From assembly GCA_023229175.1 (NCBI GenBank), contig JALNZV010000004.1:72949-136948 (forward strand): a stretch of DNA of 64,000 nt, written 5' to 3'. The notes beneath the pieces are model-generated. The model did no database searches. It worked only from the letters and a program-made list of their open reading frames with translations, and had not been told where the DNA came from. Source of the DNA: Tissierellaceae bacterium (GTDB lineage Bacteria; Bacillota; Clostridia; Tissierellales; Tissierellaceae). Within the stretch, counting starts at the first letter, position 1; each line of letters starts with the position of its first letter. The translations under genes were made by a program, and so were the position numbers. Below are positions 1-7,232 of this stretch, piece after piece.

Positions 1-1
1 T

Positions 2-496
2 TACCTTTCACCACAAGGCAAGAGATTCAATCAAAAACTTGCAGTTGAGCTATCAAAAGAGGAACATATAATATTGCTTTGCGGACACTATGAAGGTATA
101 GACAATAGGATAGTCGAAAATTATATAGATGAAGAGATTTCGATTGGAGATTTTGTACTGACAGGGGGCGAGATTCCTGCAATGGTGTTAGTTGATGCCA
201 TAGTTAGGCTATTGCCTGGTGTTCTCCGTTCAAGTGAGTCCTTTATTGAAGAGTCTCATTTTAAAGGTTTACTGGAATATCCTCAATATACAAGGCCTAG
301 GGAATTCAATGGGCATAAGGTACCGGAAGTTTTGCTATCTGGCCACCACGGTAAAATTGAGGATTGGAGAAAACTTGAATCGCTGAAAAATACTTTACTA
401 AAAAGACCTGATTTAATCGACCAGGATAAGCTCACTAAAGACGATATAGATTTAATAAAACAAATAATAAAAACAGATGAAAAAGATAAGTTGTAA
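2..496 (+). CDS. trmD: tRNA (guanine-N1)-methyltransferase TrmD, 5' end cut off
   Basis: C-terminal part of the SPOUT-class enzyme that methylates G37 of tRNAs from S-adenosylmethionine and so limits frameshifting. The reading frame is open from base 2, so the start lies outside the window; about 165 residues are visible. Visible motifs are LLCGHYEGIDNRI and ISIGDFVLTGGEIPAM, the knotted SAM-binding region, and then the helical C-terminal domain with YPQYTRPREF and VLLSGHHGKIEDWR. Family members are about 240 residues, so roughly the first third is missing. It sits just upstream of rplS, the usual rimM-trmD-rplS order, but rplS appears to have its own promoter at the trmD stop. Identification is certain; only the start is unknown. 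Confidence 0.97.
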   Translation, partial: YLSPQGKRFNQKLAVELSKEEHIILLCGHYEGIDNRIVENYIDEEISIGDFVLTGGEIPAMVLVDAIVRLLPGVLRSSESFIEESHFKGLLEYPQYTRPREFNGHKVPEVLLSGHHGKIEDWRKLESLKNTLLKRPDLIDQDKLTKDDIDLIKQIIKTDEKDKL

Positions 497-519
497 AGGT
501 ATTTTATGTATGCTATAAT
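491..519 (+). promoter_or_regulatory. Promoter for rplS (vegetative sigma type)
   Basis: TTGTAA at 491-496 and TATAAT at 514-519 are separated by 17 bases, a near-consensus housekeeping promoter. The -35 box overlaps the trmD stop codon. Transcription would begin near 526 and yield a leader of about 70 bases before rplS. This suggests rplS is transcribed separately as well as by read-through from trmD. Confidence 0.6.
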
Positions 520-520
520 A

Positions 521-593
521 ATTAACGTATGTGATAACGGATGGTCCTCTACCGATATGGTAAGAACGTCTATGGGGAAGGGAGGTCTATAAA
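521..593 (+). promoter_or_regulatory. Probable L19 (rplS) mRNA leader
   Basis: A stretch of about 70 bases lies between the promoter and the rplS start. It holds a small hairpin (TACC, loop GATAT, GGTA around 554-566), and CCTC at 548-551 is complementary to GAGG in the ribosome binding site region, so pairing could hide the translation start. Firmicutes commonly carry a structured autoregulatory leader before rplS (Rfam L19_leader). Position and size fit that family, but I have not scored the sequence against the family model, so the assignment is an inference. Confidence 0.45.
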
Positions 594-941
594 ATGGATA
601 TAATAAGAACTTTAGAAGCAGAACAATTACGAGATGATTTGCCAAAATTCAACGTGGGAGATACTGTACAAGTACATTATAAAGTAGTTGAAGGAACCCG
701 TGAGAGAATTCAAGTTTACGAAGGTACTGTTATCAAAATTCAAGGTGGCAGTTCAAGAGAAACCTTTACAGTTAGAAGATTGTCTTATGGTGTAGGGGTA
801 GAGAGAACCTTCCCAATTCATTCTCCAAGAATAGAGAAGATAGTTATAACAAGAAGAGGAAAAGTCAGGAGAGCAAAACTATATTATCTAAGAGATAGAC
901 AAGGTAAATCTGCCAAAGTAAAAGAAAAAAGAATTTATTAA
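594..941 (+). CDS. rplS: 50S ribosomal protein L19
   Basis: Large-subunit ribosomal protein of 115 residues, the normal family length, located at the 30S-50S interface. The sequence shows the typical L19 signatures: an N-terminal helix, FNVGDTVQVHYKVVEGTRER, IQVYEGTVIKIQGG, FTVRRLSYGVGVERTFPIHSP, and the basic end GKVRRAKLYYLRDRQGKSAK. The ATG is preceded by GGGAGG with correct spacing. It follows trmD and is closed by a symmetrical terminator just after the stop. Its own promoter and leader point to autoregulation. Identification is certain. Confidence 0.99.
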   Translation: MDIIRTLEAEQLRDDLPKFNVGDTVQVHYKVVEGTRERIQVYEGTVIKIQGGSSRETFTVRRLSYGVGVERTFPIHSPRIEKIVITRRGKVRRAKLYYLRDRQGKSAKVKEKRIY

Positions 942-943
942 TT

Positions 944-969
944 AATTGGGACTATATAGTCCCAATTTT
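944..969 (+). terminator. Terminator after rplS (24-bp perfect palindrome)
   Basis: Bases 944-955 and 956-967 are exact reverse complements (AATTGGGACTAT and its partner), folding into a hairpin with a tight TATA turn. The 3' arm runs into TTTT. This is a convincing intrinsic terminator separating rplS from rbgA, and because the palindrome is symmetric it could act on both strands. Confidence 0.75.
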
Positions 970-1022
970 GTTATAATAATATAAATAAGTTGCAAGGAAA
1001 ATAATATAAGGCAGGTGAAAAC

Positions 1023-1871
1023 ATGAATATAAATTGGTACCCTGGCCATATGAAAAAGACTAGGGAATCTATATTAAAAAATTTACCTTTAGTAGATATT
1101 GTATTCGAACTAATAGATGCAAGAATACCATACAGCAGCCGAAACCCAATTATAGATGAAATTTTAGGAGAAAAACCGAGAATAATTGTATTAAACAAAT
1201 CGGATTTGGCCAGTGAAAGTGGAAATAAAATATGGGAAGAGTACTTTAATCGTATTAATAAAGCAACTGCCTTAATTGATGCATTAAATAGCAAAGGGAT
1301 TGAACAGCTAATGAAGTTATCTCTAAAACTTACTGAGCAGAAAAGAGAGGCATATGAAAGGAGAGGCGTAATAAATAGGCCTATTAGAGCCATGATATTA
1401 GGTATACCCAATGTGGGTAAATCTACTTTGATTAATAGCCTATCTAAAAGAAAAGGCACAAAAACAGGTAATAAACCGGGGGTCACTAGATCTAATCAAT
1501 GGATTAGAACAAAAGATGGACTGGAGTTATTAGATACTCCAGGGATATTGTGGCCAAAGTTTGAAGACAAAGATGTTGGGTTAAATCTGGCATTTACAGG
1601 GGCCATAAAAGACGAAATTTTAGATACTGAAACTTTAGCCTTAAAATTAGTAGAGAGAATATCTGCGAGTTTTCCAAATAACTTGAAAGATAGGTATGGT
1701 ATAGAAATAGAGGGGAAAACATCTTTGAAAATTATGGAGGACATCGGTATTTCGAGAGGATGCTTGATTAAGGGTGGAAATATAGATTATACGAAGACAA
1801 GTAACATTATACTAGACGAGTTCAGAAAAGGACAAATAGGGAAAATAACCTTGGAATTTCCAAGGGAATAG
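1023..1871 (+). CDS. rbgA: Ribosome biogenesis GTPase RbgA (YlqF)
   Basis: Circularly permuted GTPase needed for late assembly of the 50S subunit, acting in the cytoplasm on a large-subunit precursor. The G motifs appear in permuted order: G4 (VLNKSD, about residue 57) comes before G1 (GIPNVGKSTLINSL, about 127-140), a threonine-rich G2 region (GVTRSNQW) and G3 (DTPGILWP, about 176). The N-terminal NWYPGHMKK is the family hallmark. At 282 residues it has the expected length, and the C-terminal helical domain is present. An AGGTG ribosome binding site precedes ATG 1023. It is followed 10 bases later by rnhB, the same pairing as ylqF-rnhB in Bacillus. Confidence 0.97.
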   Translation: MNINWYPGHMKKTRESILKNLPLVDIVFELIDARIPYSSRNPIIDEILGEKPRIIVLNKSDLASESGNKIWEEYFNRINKATALIDALNSKGIEQLMKLSLKLTEQKREAYERRGVINRPIRAMILGIPNVGKSTLINSLSKRKGTKTGNKPGVTRSNQWIRTKDGLELLDTPGILWPKFEDKDVGLNLAFTGAIKDEILDTETLALKLVERISASFPNNLKDRYGIEIEGKTSLKIMEDIGISRGCLIKGGNIDYTKTSNIILDEFRKGQIGKITLEFPRE

Positions 1872-1881
1872 GGGATAGAAC

Positions 1882-2484
1882 ATGTTTAAACAAGAAAGTG
1901 AATTAGAATATTACGATAATATTGCATATATAGATGAAGTGGGAAGAGGATGTTTAGCTGGTGATGTATTGGCCTGTGCAATAATTATGCCAAAGGGAGT
2001 TCAAATTCCAGGAGTAAAGGATTCAAAAAAACTGTCGAGCAAGCAACGTGAAGACTTATATGAAAAAATACTTTTAAAATCAAAAGCATGGGGTATAGGC
2101 AGAGTAAGTCCATCTACAATTGACAGCATTAATATAAAAGAGGGTACAAGATTAGCTATGAAACTAGCTGTTGAAAACCTAAAGGACAAAGATGGCAATA
2201 AAGTGGTTCCTGATTTTCTGCTTATAGATGCAGAGACCATAGATTTGGATATTATGCAAAGGTCCATAATTAAAGGAGATGAAAAATCCTATGGTATAGC
2301 ATGTGCATCTATAGTGGCTAAAGTTTATAGAGATAGGCTGTGCATCGATTGGGATAGGGAATTTCCTGGATATAATTTTAAACAACATAAGGGATATGGG
2401 ACCAAAGAACATCGGACTTATATTCAATCATTGGGCCCGTCTTCCATTCACAGAAATTCTTTTTTGAAAAAAATTCTAAAATAG
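1882..2484 (+). CDS. rnhB: Ribonuclease HII
   Basis: Endonuclease that cuts the RNA strand of RNA-DNA hybrids and starts removal of misincorporated ribonucleotides. The hallmark YIDEVGRGCLAGDV near residue 16 supplies the first acidic pair (DE). KDSKKLS follows around residue 50, LIDAE near 111, and YGIACASIVAKVYRD near 138 contains the family serine/alanine-rich helix. HKGYGTKEH and GPSSIHRNSF complete the C-terminal substrate region. 200 residues is a short but full-length form. It lies directly behind rbgA and ahead of the FliK-like gene. Confidence 0.97.
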   Translation: MFKQESELEYYDNIAYIDEVGRGCLAGDVLACAIIMPKGVQIPGVKDSKKLSSKQREDLYEKILLKSKAWGIGRVSPSTIDSINIKEGTRLAMKLAVENLKDKDGNKVVPDFLLIDAETIDLDIMQRSIIKGDEKSYGIACASIVAKVYRDRLCIDWDREFPGYNFKQHKGYGTKEHRTYIQSLGPSSIHRNSFLKKILK

Positions 2485-2499
2485 GCTTAGGTGATTAAT

Positions 2500-3870
2500 T
2501 TGAGGATTGAAAATACATTATTATATAATTTAATCCTAAATAACAAAGGTGATTCTTTTAAGGAAGGCTCCGTATTTAGAGGCAAGGTAGTTGAACTATT
2601 TGAGGAAACTGCCTTAATTAGAATTGAAGATATTGGAACTATCGAAGCAAAATTAGAAAAAGGTATTAAGTTACCAGAAAATGAAAATACTTTTTTTAAA
2701 GTAAAATCCATGAGTGAGGAAGGAGTATTGTTAAAGCCTTTATCAAAGGAAGAAATAAATTTAAACAAACAATTCAGTGCAGAAAACAATCCAATTGAAA
2801 AGATGTTTAAAGACCTAAACATTGAAATTAACAGTGAAACTGTTAATCTTGTGGAAAATCTGATGAAGCATAATATACCATTGAATAATGAGAATTTAAT
2901 AAACACTCTTAAAACTTTAGAAAAACTCAATGAACTCGTAAATATAGATGAGGGTAAAAGAGTTTTATTGGCAGATTTGCCGAATATTGATTTACCAATA
3001 AAGGACGGGTTTTTTCAAGATAACTATTTAGTTAAAAATCTGGACATTAAATATTTGCTAATTAGCGATGAAAAGGGAATTACCCACGAAAGGGATGTAA
3101 CTTCAAATGTTGAAGAAATATTAAAAGATGTCCCTATAGACATTAAAGACGATGCTATTAAAATCCTTAGTTTTTTCCTTAAAAATGGTGTTAAACCCAG
3201 CTTAAACAATATAAAAAACATGAAGGAATTAGATGAGAATCCAGCTAAATTTTTTAGTGGATTGAAGGAAGTTTACAATAAGGTAAAATTTCAAAAGATA
3301 ATAGGTAAAGATAATAAAGTCTTAAGAAATGTTGATGATACAAGATTTCAGAATATGATAGCATTTAAAAAAGAAAATATATTACAAATGCATAGGGCAA
3401 TGGAAAATGTTATAAAGGACAAGCATTCCAATTTAGATAAAGAATTAAACCTTTTTTCAGATAAGTTAACCTTATTAAAAGAACTCGACAATAACCTAAA
3501 TTTTGTTTTTTATCCGATTTTTCTCGGACAAGAAAAAGATTTAGAAAACCTGATAACTTTAATGAAGGAAGGAAAACGAAGGAAACATAGGAATAACAGA
3601 TTAAATATATTCATAAATTTAAATACTAAAAACTTAGGACGGATAAAAACACATGTTGTTGCTCAAGGGAATTCCTTGGATATTAAAATGTATATTAATG
3701 AAGAAGATTTGAACTTATTTAAATCGTCAGAAAAAAAAGTAATTGAAAACGTACATCTAATAGGCTATAGTGTAAAAGGGATTAATTATATATTTAATGA
3801 AAACTTTTCATTGATTCATCATTTAGAAAATAATCCAAACCCTTCTTATATTTTGGACTTAAAGGCGTGA
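2500..3870 (+). CDS. FliK C-terminal-like protein, YlqG position
   Basis: Protein of about 456 residues of uncertain function. The last third (about residues 365-430) resembles the C-terminal domain of flagellar hook-length control protein FliK: a basic RRKHRNNRLN stretch, then strands with LNTKNLGRIKTHVVAQGNSL and DIKMYI. This mirrors LKPETLGEMAMNIEVVKG in the real FliK at 17954-19258. The N-terminal part has a possible beta-barrel segment (GSVFRGKVVELFEETALIRIED) and then helices. TTG 2500 is preferred over GTG 2491 because AGGTG at 2489-2493 is spaced correctly only for the TTG. The next gene is an FlhB-C-like protein, the natural partner of FliK, so the two probably act together. The same arrangement (ylqG-ylqH) occurs in Bacillus after rnhB. 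Confidence 0.7.
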   Translation: MRIENTLLYNLILNNKGDSFKEGSVFRGKVVELFEETALIRIEDIGTIEAKLEKGIKLPENENTFFKVKSMSEEGVLLKPLSKEEINLNKQFSAENNPIEKMFKDLNIEINSETVNLVENLMKHNIPLNNENLINTLKTLEKLNELVNIDEGKRVLLADLPNIDLPIKDGFFQDNYLVKNLDIKYLLISDEKGITHERDVTSNVEEILKDVPIDIKDDAIKILSFFLKNGVKPSLNNIKNMKELDENPAKFFSGLKEVYNKVKFQKIIGKDNKVLRNVDDTRFQNMIAFKKENILQMHRAMENVIKDKHSNLDKELNLFSDKLTLLKELDNNLNFVFYPIFLGQEKDLENLITLMKEGKRRKHRNNRLNIFINLNTKNLGRIKTHVVAQGNSLDIKMYINEEDLNLFKSSEKKVIENVHLIGYSVKGINYIFNENFSLIHHLENNPNPSYILDLKA

Positions 3871-3875
3871 AAATA

Positions 3876-4160
3876 ATGGATACAAATAAATCTCAAAGAC
3901 AAAAAACTAACAAAGCAGTTGGATTATCCTATGAAATTGGAGAAACAGCACCAAAGGTCGTAGCAAAGGGCATAGGCTTTGTAGCAGATAGGTTAATCGA
4001 AAAGGCCTCTGAAGAAAAAATCCATACTTATAAGGACGAAGATTTAGTGGATGCTCTTATGGACCTTGAAATTAATGAGGAAATACCGCAGGAATTATAC
4101 GATGCGGTGGCGGAAATCATATTTTACGTTTACAGTCTAGATATAGAAAAGGGGAAATAA
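3876..4160 (+). CDS. FlhB C-terminal-like protein (YlqH/FlhX family)
   Basis: Small soluble protein of 94 residues resembling only the cytoplasmic end of the export-gate protein FlhB. APKVVAKGIGFVADRLIEKA and EELYDAVAEIIFYVYSLD-like segments align by eye with APYVIGKGMDLVAENIKKMA and EDLYEAVAEVLAYVYSLK of FlhB at 28594-29682. The self-cleaving NPTH motif of FlhB and all membrane segments are absent, so this cannot be an export gate by itself; it matches the part after the cleavage site. ATG 3876 fits better than GTG 3867 because AAAGGCG precedes it at normal distance. It overlaps or abuts the FliK-C-like gene, which indicates translational coupling. A role in substrate-specificity switching is inferred. 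Confidence 0.75.
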   Translation: MDTNKSQRQKTNKAVGLSYEIGETAPKVVAKGIGFVADRLIEKASEEKIHTYKDEDLVDALMDLEINEEIPQELYDAVAEIIFYVYSLDIEKGK

Positions 4161-4164
4161 TATA

Positions 4165-4515
4165 GTGAACAATTTAGTCAAGGGAAAGAAAGGTGAACTA
4201 ATAGCAAAGAAATATTTAGAATCAAAAGGCTACACTATTTTAAATATGAATTATAGAAATAAAATTGGCGAAATTGATATTGTTGCTTTCTATAAAGATA
4301 TATTAGTTTTTATTGAAGTAAAATCAAGAACGGGGACAACCTTTGGATATGCATACGAAGCTGTAAACCGAAAAAAACAAAGAAAGATAATTGCTGTTTC
4401 ATATGGCTATATAAAAGAATTTGGACTTAGGAACAACCAAACCAGATATGACATTATAGAGGTATATTTGACAAAGGAAACTAAAATTAACCATATAGAA
4501 AATGCATTTAGCTGA
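4165..4515 (+). CDS. yraN: UPF0102/YraN family endonuclease-like protein
   Basis: Protein of 116 residues with the predicted Holliday-junction-resolvase/restriction-endonuclease-like fold. The core shows KKGELIAKKYLESKGYTIL, then NKIGEIDIVAFYKDILVFIEVKSR, giving the E...D...ExK pattern of the PD-(D/E)XK superfamily (E in GEID, D in EID, E-x-K in EVKSR), and then FGYAYEAVNRKKQRKI. GTG 4165 is preceded by AAGGGGAA. Biochemical function is not well established for this family. The place between rnhB-region genes and comM/dprA is common in Firmicutes and suggests a DNA-processing role, which is an inference. Confidence 0.92.
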   Translation: MNNLVKGKKGELIAKKYLESKGYTILNMNYRNKIGEIDIVAFYKDILVFIEVKSRTGTTFGYAYEAVNRKKQRKIIAVSYGYIKEFGLRNNQTRYDIIEVYLTKETKINHIENAFS

Positions 4516-4587
4516 GAAATGTAAAAAAAATGTGGATTATATTTATTACCCAGGTAATTGACAATATAAAGGTAAAGAGGTTTTACT

Positions 4588-6114
4588 ATGTATTCAAATA
4601 TAAAAACATGCGTATTACAAGGATTAACAGGAAGTATTGTAGAGGTAGAAACTGACTTATCTAGGGGTTTACCTGTATTTAATATAGTTGGACTTCCAGA
4701 TATATCTATCAAAGAATCAAAGGAGAGAGTGAGAACAGCCATTAAAAATAGCGGTTATGATTTTCCTTTAAGTAGGATTACAATAAATTTAGTACCGGCA
4801 AATCTAAAAAAAGAAGGTTCTCAGATGGATTTGGCAATCGCGGTGGGGATTTTGAAATCATCAGGTGTTATAATTGATGAAAATTTAAACGACATTGTAT
4901 TTGTAGGGGAACTGTCTTTAGAGGGTAAGGTCAATCCCATAGAGGGGGCTTTAGCTATAATTATTTCTCTAAGGGAGCTAGGAGTGAAAAGATGTGTTGT
5001 TCCTTATGACAATAGGGATGAATGTAGTGTAATCAAAGACATGGAAATCATTCCAGTTGAGAGCCTGGGTCAAACAGTAGACTATTTAAATGGGGAGATA
5101 GTCATAGAACGGTACAGGAAAAGCTTTGAAAACGGTTTTAAAGAGGATGAATTTACTCTGGACTTTGCAGATATAAAAGGTCAAGCTGGATTAAAGAGAG
5201 CCCTAGAGGTAGCAGTCTCGGGAGGACACAATATACTCGTTATCGGGCCACCCGGAGCAGGCAAAACCATGGCAGCCCGCAGGATACCTTCAATAATGCC
5301 TGAATTGACATTCGAAGAAGCCATAGAGGTTACAAAGATATATAGTATCACTGGATTATTAAAGACCAATTCTCTAATCAAACAAAGGCCTTTTAGAGCA
5401 CCTCATCATACAGCATCTGCAGTATCACTCATAGGCGGTGGTAGAATACCAAAACCTGGAGAAGTCTCATTAGCTCATAACGGAGTTTTATTTTTAGATG
5501 AGCTTCCTGAATTTCCACGTTCTGTCCTAGAGGTCCTCAGGCAGCCTTTGGAAGACGGAACAGTAACCATTTCAAGGGCTAATGCAACCCTAACTTATCC
5601 CGCAAAATTTGTGTTGGTAGCCAGTATGAATCCTTGTCCATGTGGATTTTTAGGAGATCCTGTACACACATGTACATGCTCACAGGCAAGCATAGATAGA
5701 TATTTGGGAAAAATAAGCAATCCTTTACTTGACAGGATTGATATTCACATTGAGGTACTTCCAGTAAATTACGAGGAATTGAAAGGATCTAAGGTGGAAG
5801 AAGATTCTGCAACAATTAGGTCTAGAGTCAATAAGGCCAGGAAAATCCAATTAGACAGATATAGAGAATTAGGAATATATAGCAATTCCCAAATTCCCAA
5901 TAAATATATAAAAAAGTTTTGTAAATTAAGTAGATCAGCTGAAACCATAATGAATCAAGCTTTTAACAAGTATAACTTCAGTGGAAGAACTTATAATAAA
6001 TTGCTAAAGGTGTCTAGAACCATTGCAGATTTAGATGGGTCAGATATAATAGATGACAGACATATTTTAGAATCTATTAGATATAGGACCTTAGATAATA
6101 AATATTGGGGGTAA
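4588..6114 (+). CDS. comM: ComM/YifB family Mg-chelatase-like AAA+ ATPase
   Basis: Hexameric AAA+ helicase-like protein; in transformable bacteria ComM drives branch migration during integration of incoming DNA. Length is 508 residues, as usual. The N-terminal ChlI/Lon-like domain contains GLPVFNIVGLPDISIKESKERV. Walker A GPPGAGKTMAAR lies at residues 220-231, Walker B LFLDELPEF follows, and a sensor segment VLVASMNPCPCG includes the cysteine cluster CPCGFLGDPVHTCTCS. The C-terminal arginine-finger and lid helices (SGRTYNKLLKVSRTIADLDG) are present. It is immediately followed by dprA, another natural-transformation protein, with 4 bases between them. This gene is not present at this spot in B. 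subtilis. Confidence 0.95.
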   Translation: MYSNIKTCVLQGLTGSIVEVETDLSRGLPVFNIVGLPDISIKESKERVRTAIKNSGYDFPLSRITINLVPANLKKEGSQMDLAIAVGILKSSGVIIDENLNDIVFVGELSLEGKVNPIEGALAIIISLRELGVKRCVVPYDNRDECSVIKDMEIIPVESLGQTVDYLNGEIVIERYRKSFENGFKEDEFTLDFADIKGQAGLKRALEVAVSGGHNILVIGPPGAGKTMAARRIPSIMPELTFEEAIEVTKIYSITGLLKTNSLIKQRPFRAPHHTASAVSLIGGGRIPKPGEVSLAHNGVLFLDELPEFPRSVLEVLRQPLEDGTVTISRANATLTYPAKFVLVASMNPCPCGFLGDPVHTCTCSQASIDRYLGKISNPLLDRIDIHIEVLPVNYEELKGSKVEEDSATIRSRVNKARKIQLDRYRELGIYSNSQIPNKYIKKFCKLSRSAETIMNQAFNKYNFSGRTYNKLLKVSRTIADLDGSDIIDDRHILESIRYRTLDNKYWG

Positions 6115-6118
6115 AAAA

Positions 6119-7210
6119 TTGGATATCACAAATAGAGATATTATTATCTGGTTAAACAGCATAGGAGCAAGCAATTTAAGCATTCAAAAGTTAAATACCC
6201 ATTTTCTTGAACTTAAGGACATCTGGGAAGTTGATAGTGATAGTATACTTAAGATTCATGGTTTAAGTAAAGAGTTAAAGACAAAAATATTGGCAAATAG
6301 AAAAATTTACAATCTAGAAAAGCTTTTTAAGAGAATTAAAGAACTAGAGTTAAATGTTATTACTATTTATGATGAAAGTTATCCTAAAAGGTTAAGATAT
6401 ATATATGATAGCCCCAGTGTTCTATACACAAAGGGCAAAGCTTTAAATTACGAGGATATTTCCATTGCTATAGTAGGTTCTAGAAAGTCGACCGCATATG
6501 GCAGATGGGCATGTGAAAAGTTTGCTAAGGAATTGGTTGATATGGGTGTAACTATTGTTAGTGGGCTAGCCGCGGGAATAGATGCTATGGCCCATAAGAC
6601 AGCTTTAGAAAATAGCGGTACTACAATAGGAATCCTTGGCAATGGAATCAATGTAATATATCCGAAGAAAAATCTTTCGTTATATAAGGAAATGGAAGAG
6701 AACGGGACGATTATTTCTGAATTTCCCATAGATATGCCTCCGCTGGCACATAATTTTCCCCTTAGAAACAGAATTATCAGTGGGTTATCCCTGGGAGTTA
6801 TTATAATAGAAGCCCAAGAAAAATCAGGTTCTCTCATAACTGCACACCATGCACTTGAACAAGGAAAAGATGTCTTTGCCTTACCTGGAAATATTAATAG
6901 TATATTTAGTAAGGGTACAAATAAACTAATTAAAGATGGGGCAAGACCGCTTTTGGAAATAGAGGATATTATTGAGGAAATTCATGAATTAAAAAATAAT
7001 ATTGTACCCAAAAAAGTAGATATTGATTATTCTGACTTTAGCGATATAGAAACTAAAGTTTTGAAATCACTAGAAGAGGGGCCTTTACATTCTGATACTA
7101 TTGTATATAAAACGGGGTTGGACATTTCAACAATAAATAGTGTTTTAACTATATTGGAATTAAAGGGAGTAATAAAGGAATTGACAGGCAGAACCTTTGT
7201 TATGAATTAG
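6119..7210 (+). CDS. dprA: DNA-processing protein DprA (Smf)
   Basis: Single-stranded-DNA-binding protein that loads RecA on incoming DNA in transformation. The N-terminal helix-hairpin-helix/SAM-like part (about 1-80) is followed by the Rossmann-type DprA core: IAIVGSRKSTAYGRWACEKF, VSGLAAGIDAMAHKTAL, GNGINVIYPKKN, FPLRNRIISGLSLGVIIIEA, SGSLITAHHALEQGKDVFALPG. A C-terminal winged-helix domain (about 305-363) completes the protein. Start is TTG 6119 behind GGGGGT, 4 bases after comM. Length 363 is typical. The comM-dprA pair suggests a retained DNA uptake or recombination function, but no uptake genes are in this window. Confidence 0.97.
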   Translation: MDITNRDIIIWLNSIGASNLSIQKLNTHFLELKDIWEVDSDSILKIHGLSKELKTKILANRKIYNLEKLFKRIKELELNVITIYDESYPKRLRYIYDSPSVLYTKGKALNYEDISIAIVGSRKSTAYGRWACEKFAKELVDMGVTIVSGLAAGIDAMAHKTALENSGTTIGILGNGINVIYPKKNLSLYKEMEENGTIISEFPIDMPPLAHNFPLRNRIISGLSLGVIIIEAQEKSGSLITAHHALEQGKDVFALPGNINSIFSKGTNKLIKDGARPLLEIEDIIEEIHELKNNIVPKKVDIDYSDFSDIETKVLKSLEEGPLHSDTIVYKTGLDISTINSVLTILELKGVIKELTGRTFVMN

Positions 7211-7232
7211 AATATTTGTGGAGGTGTATATT

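Noticed and set aside
4558..4587. TTGACA as a -35 element before comM
   Set aside because: A perfect -35 hexamer, but at 16-18 bases downstream there is no acceptable -10, and the start codon is too close for a promoter.
5630..5690. Cysteine cluster in ComM as a possible separate zinc finger
   Set aside because: The CPCGFLG...CTCS segment is part of the normal Mg-chelatase-like ComM family, so it is not a novel fusion.
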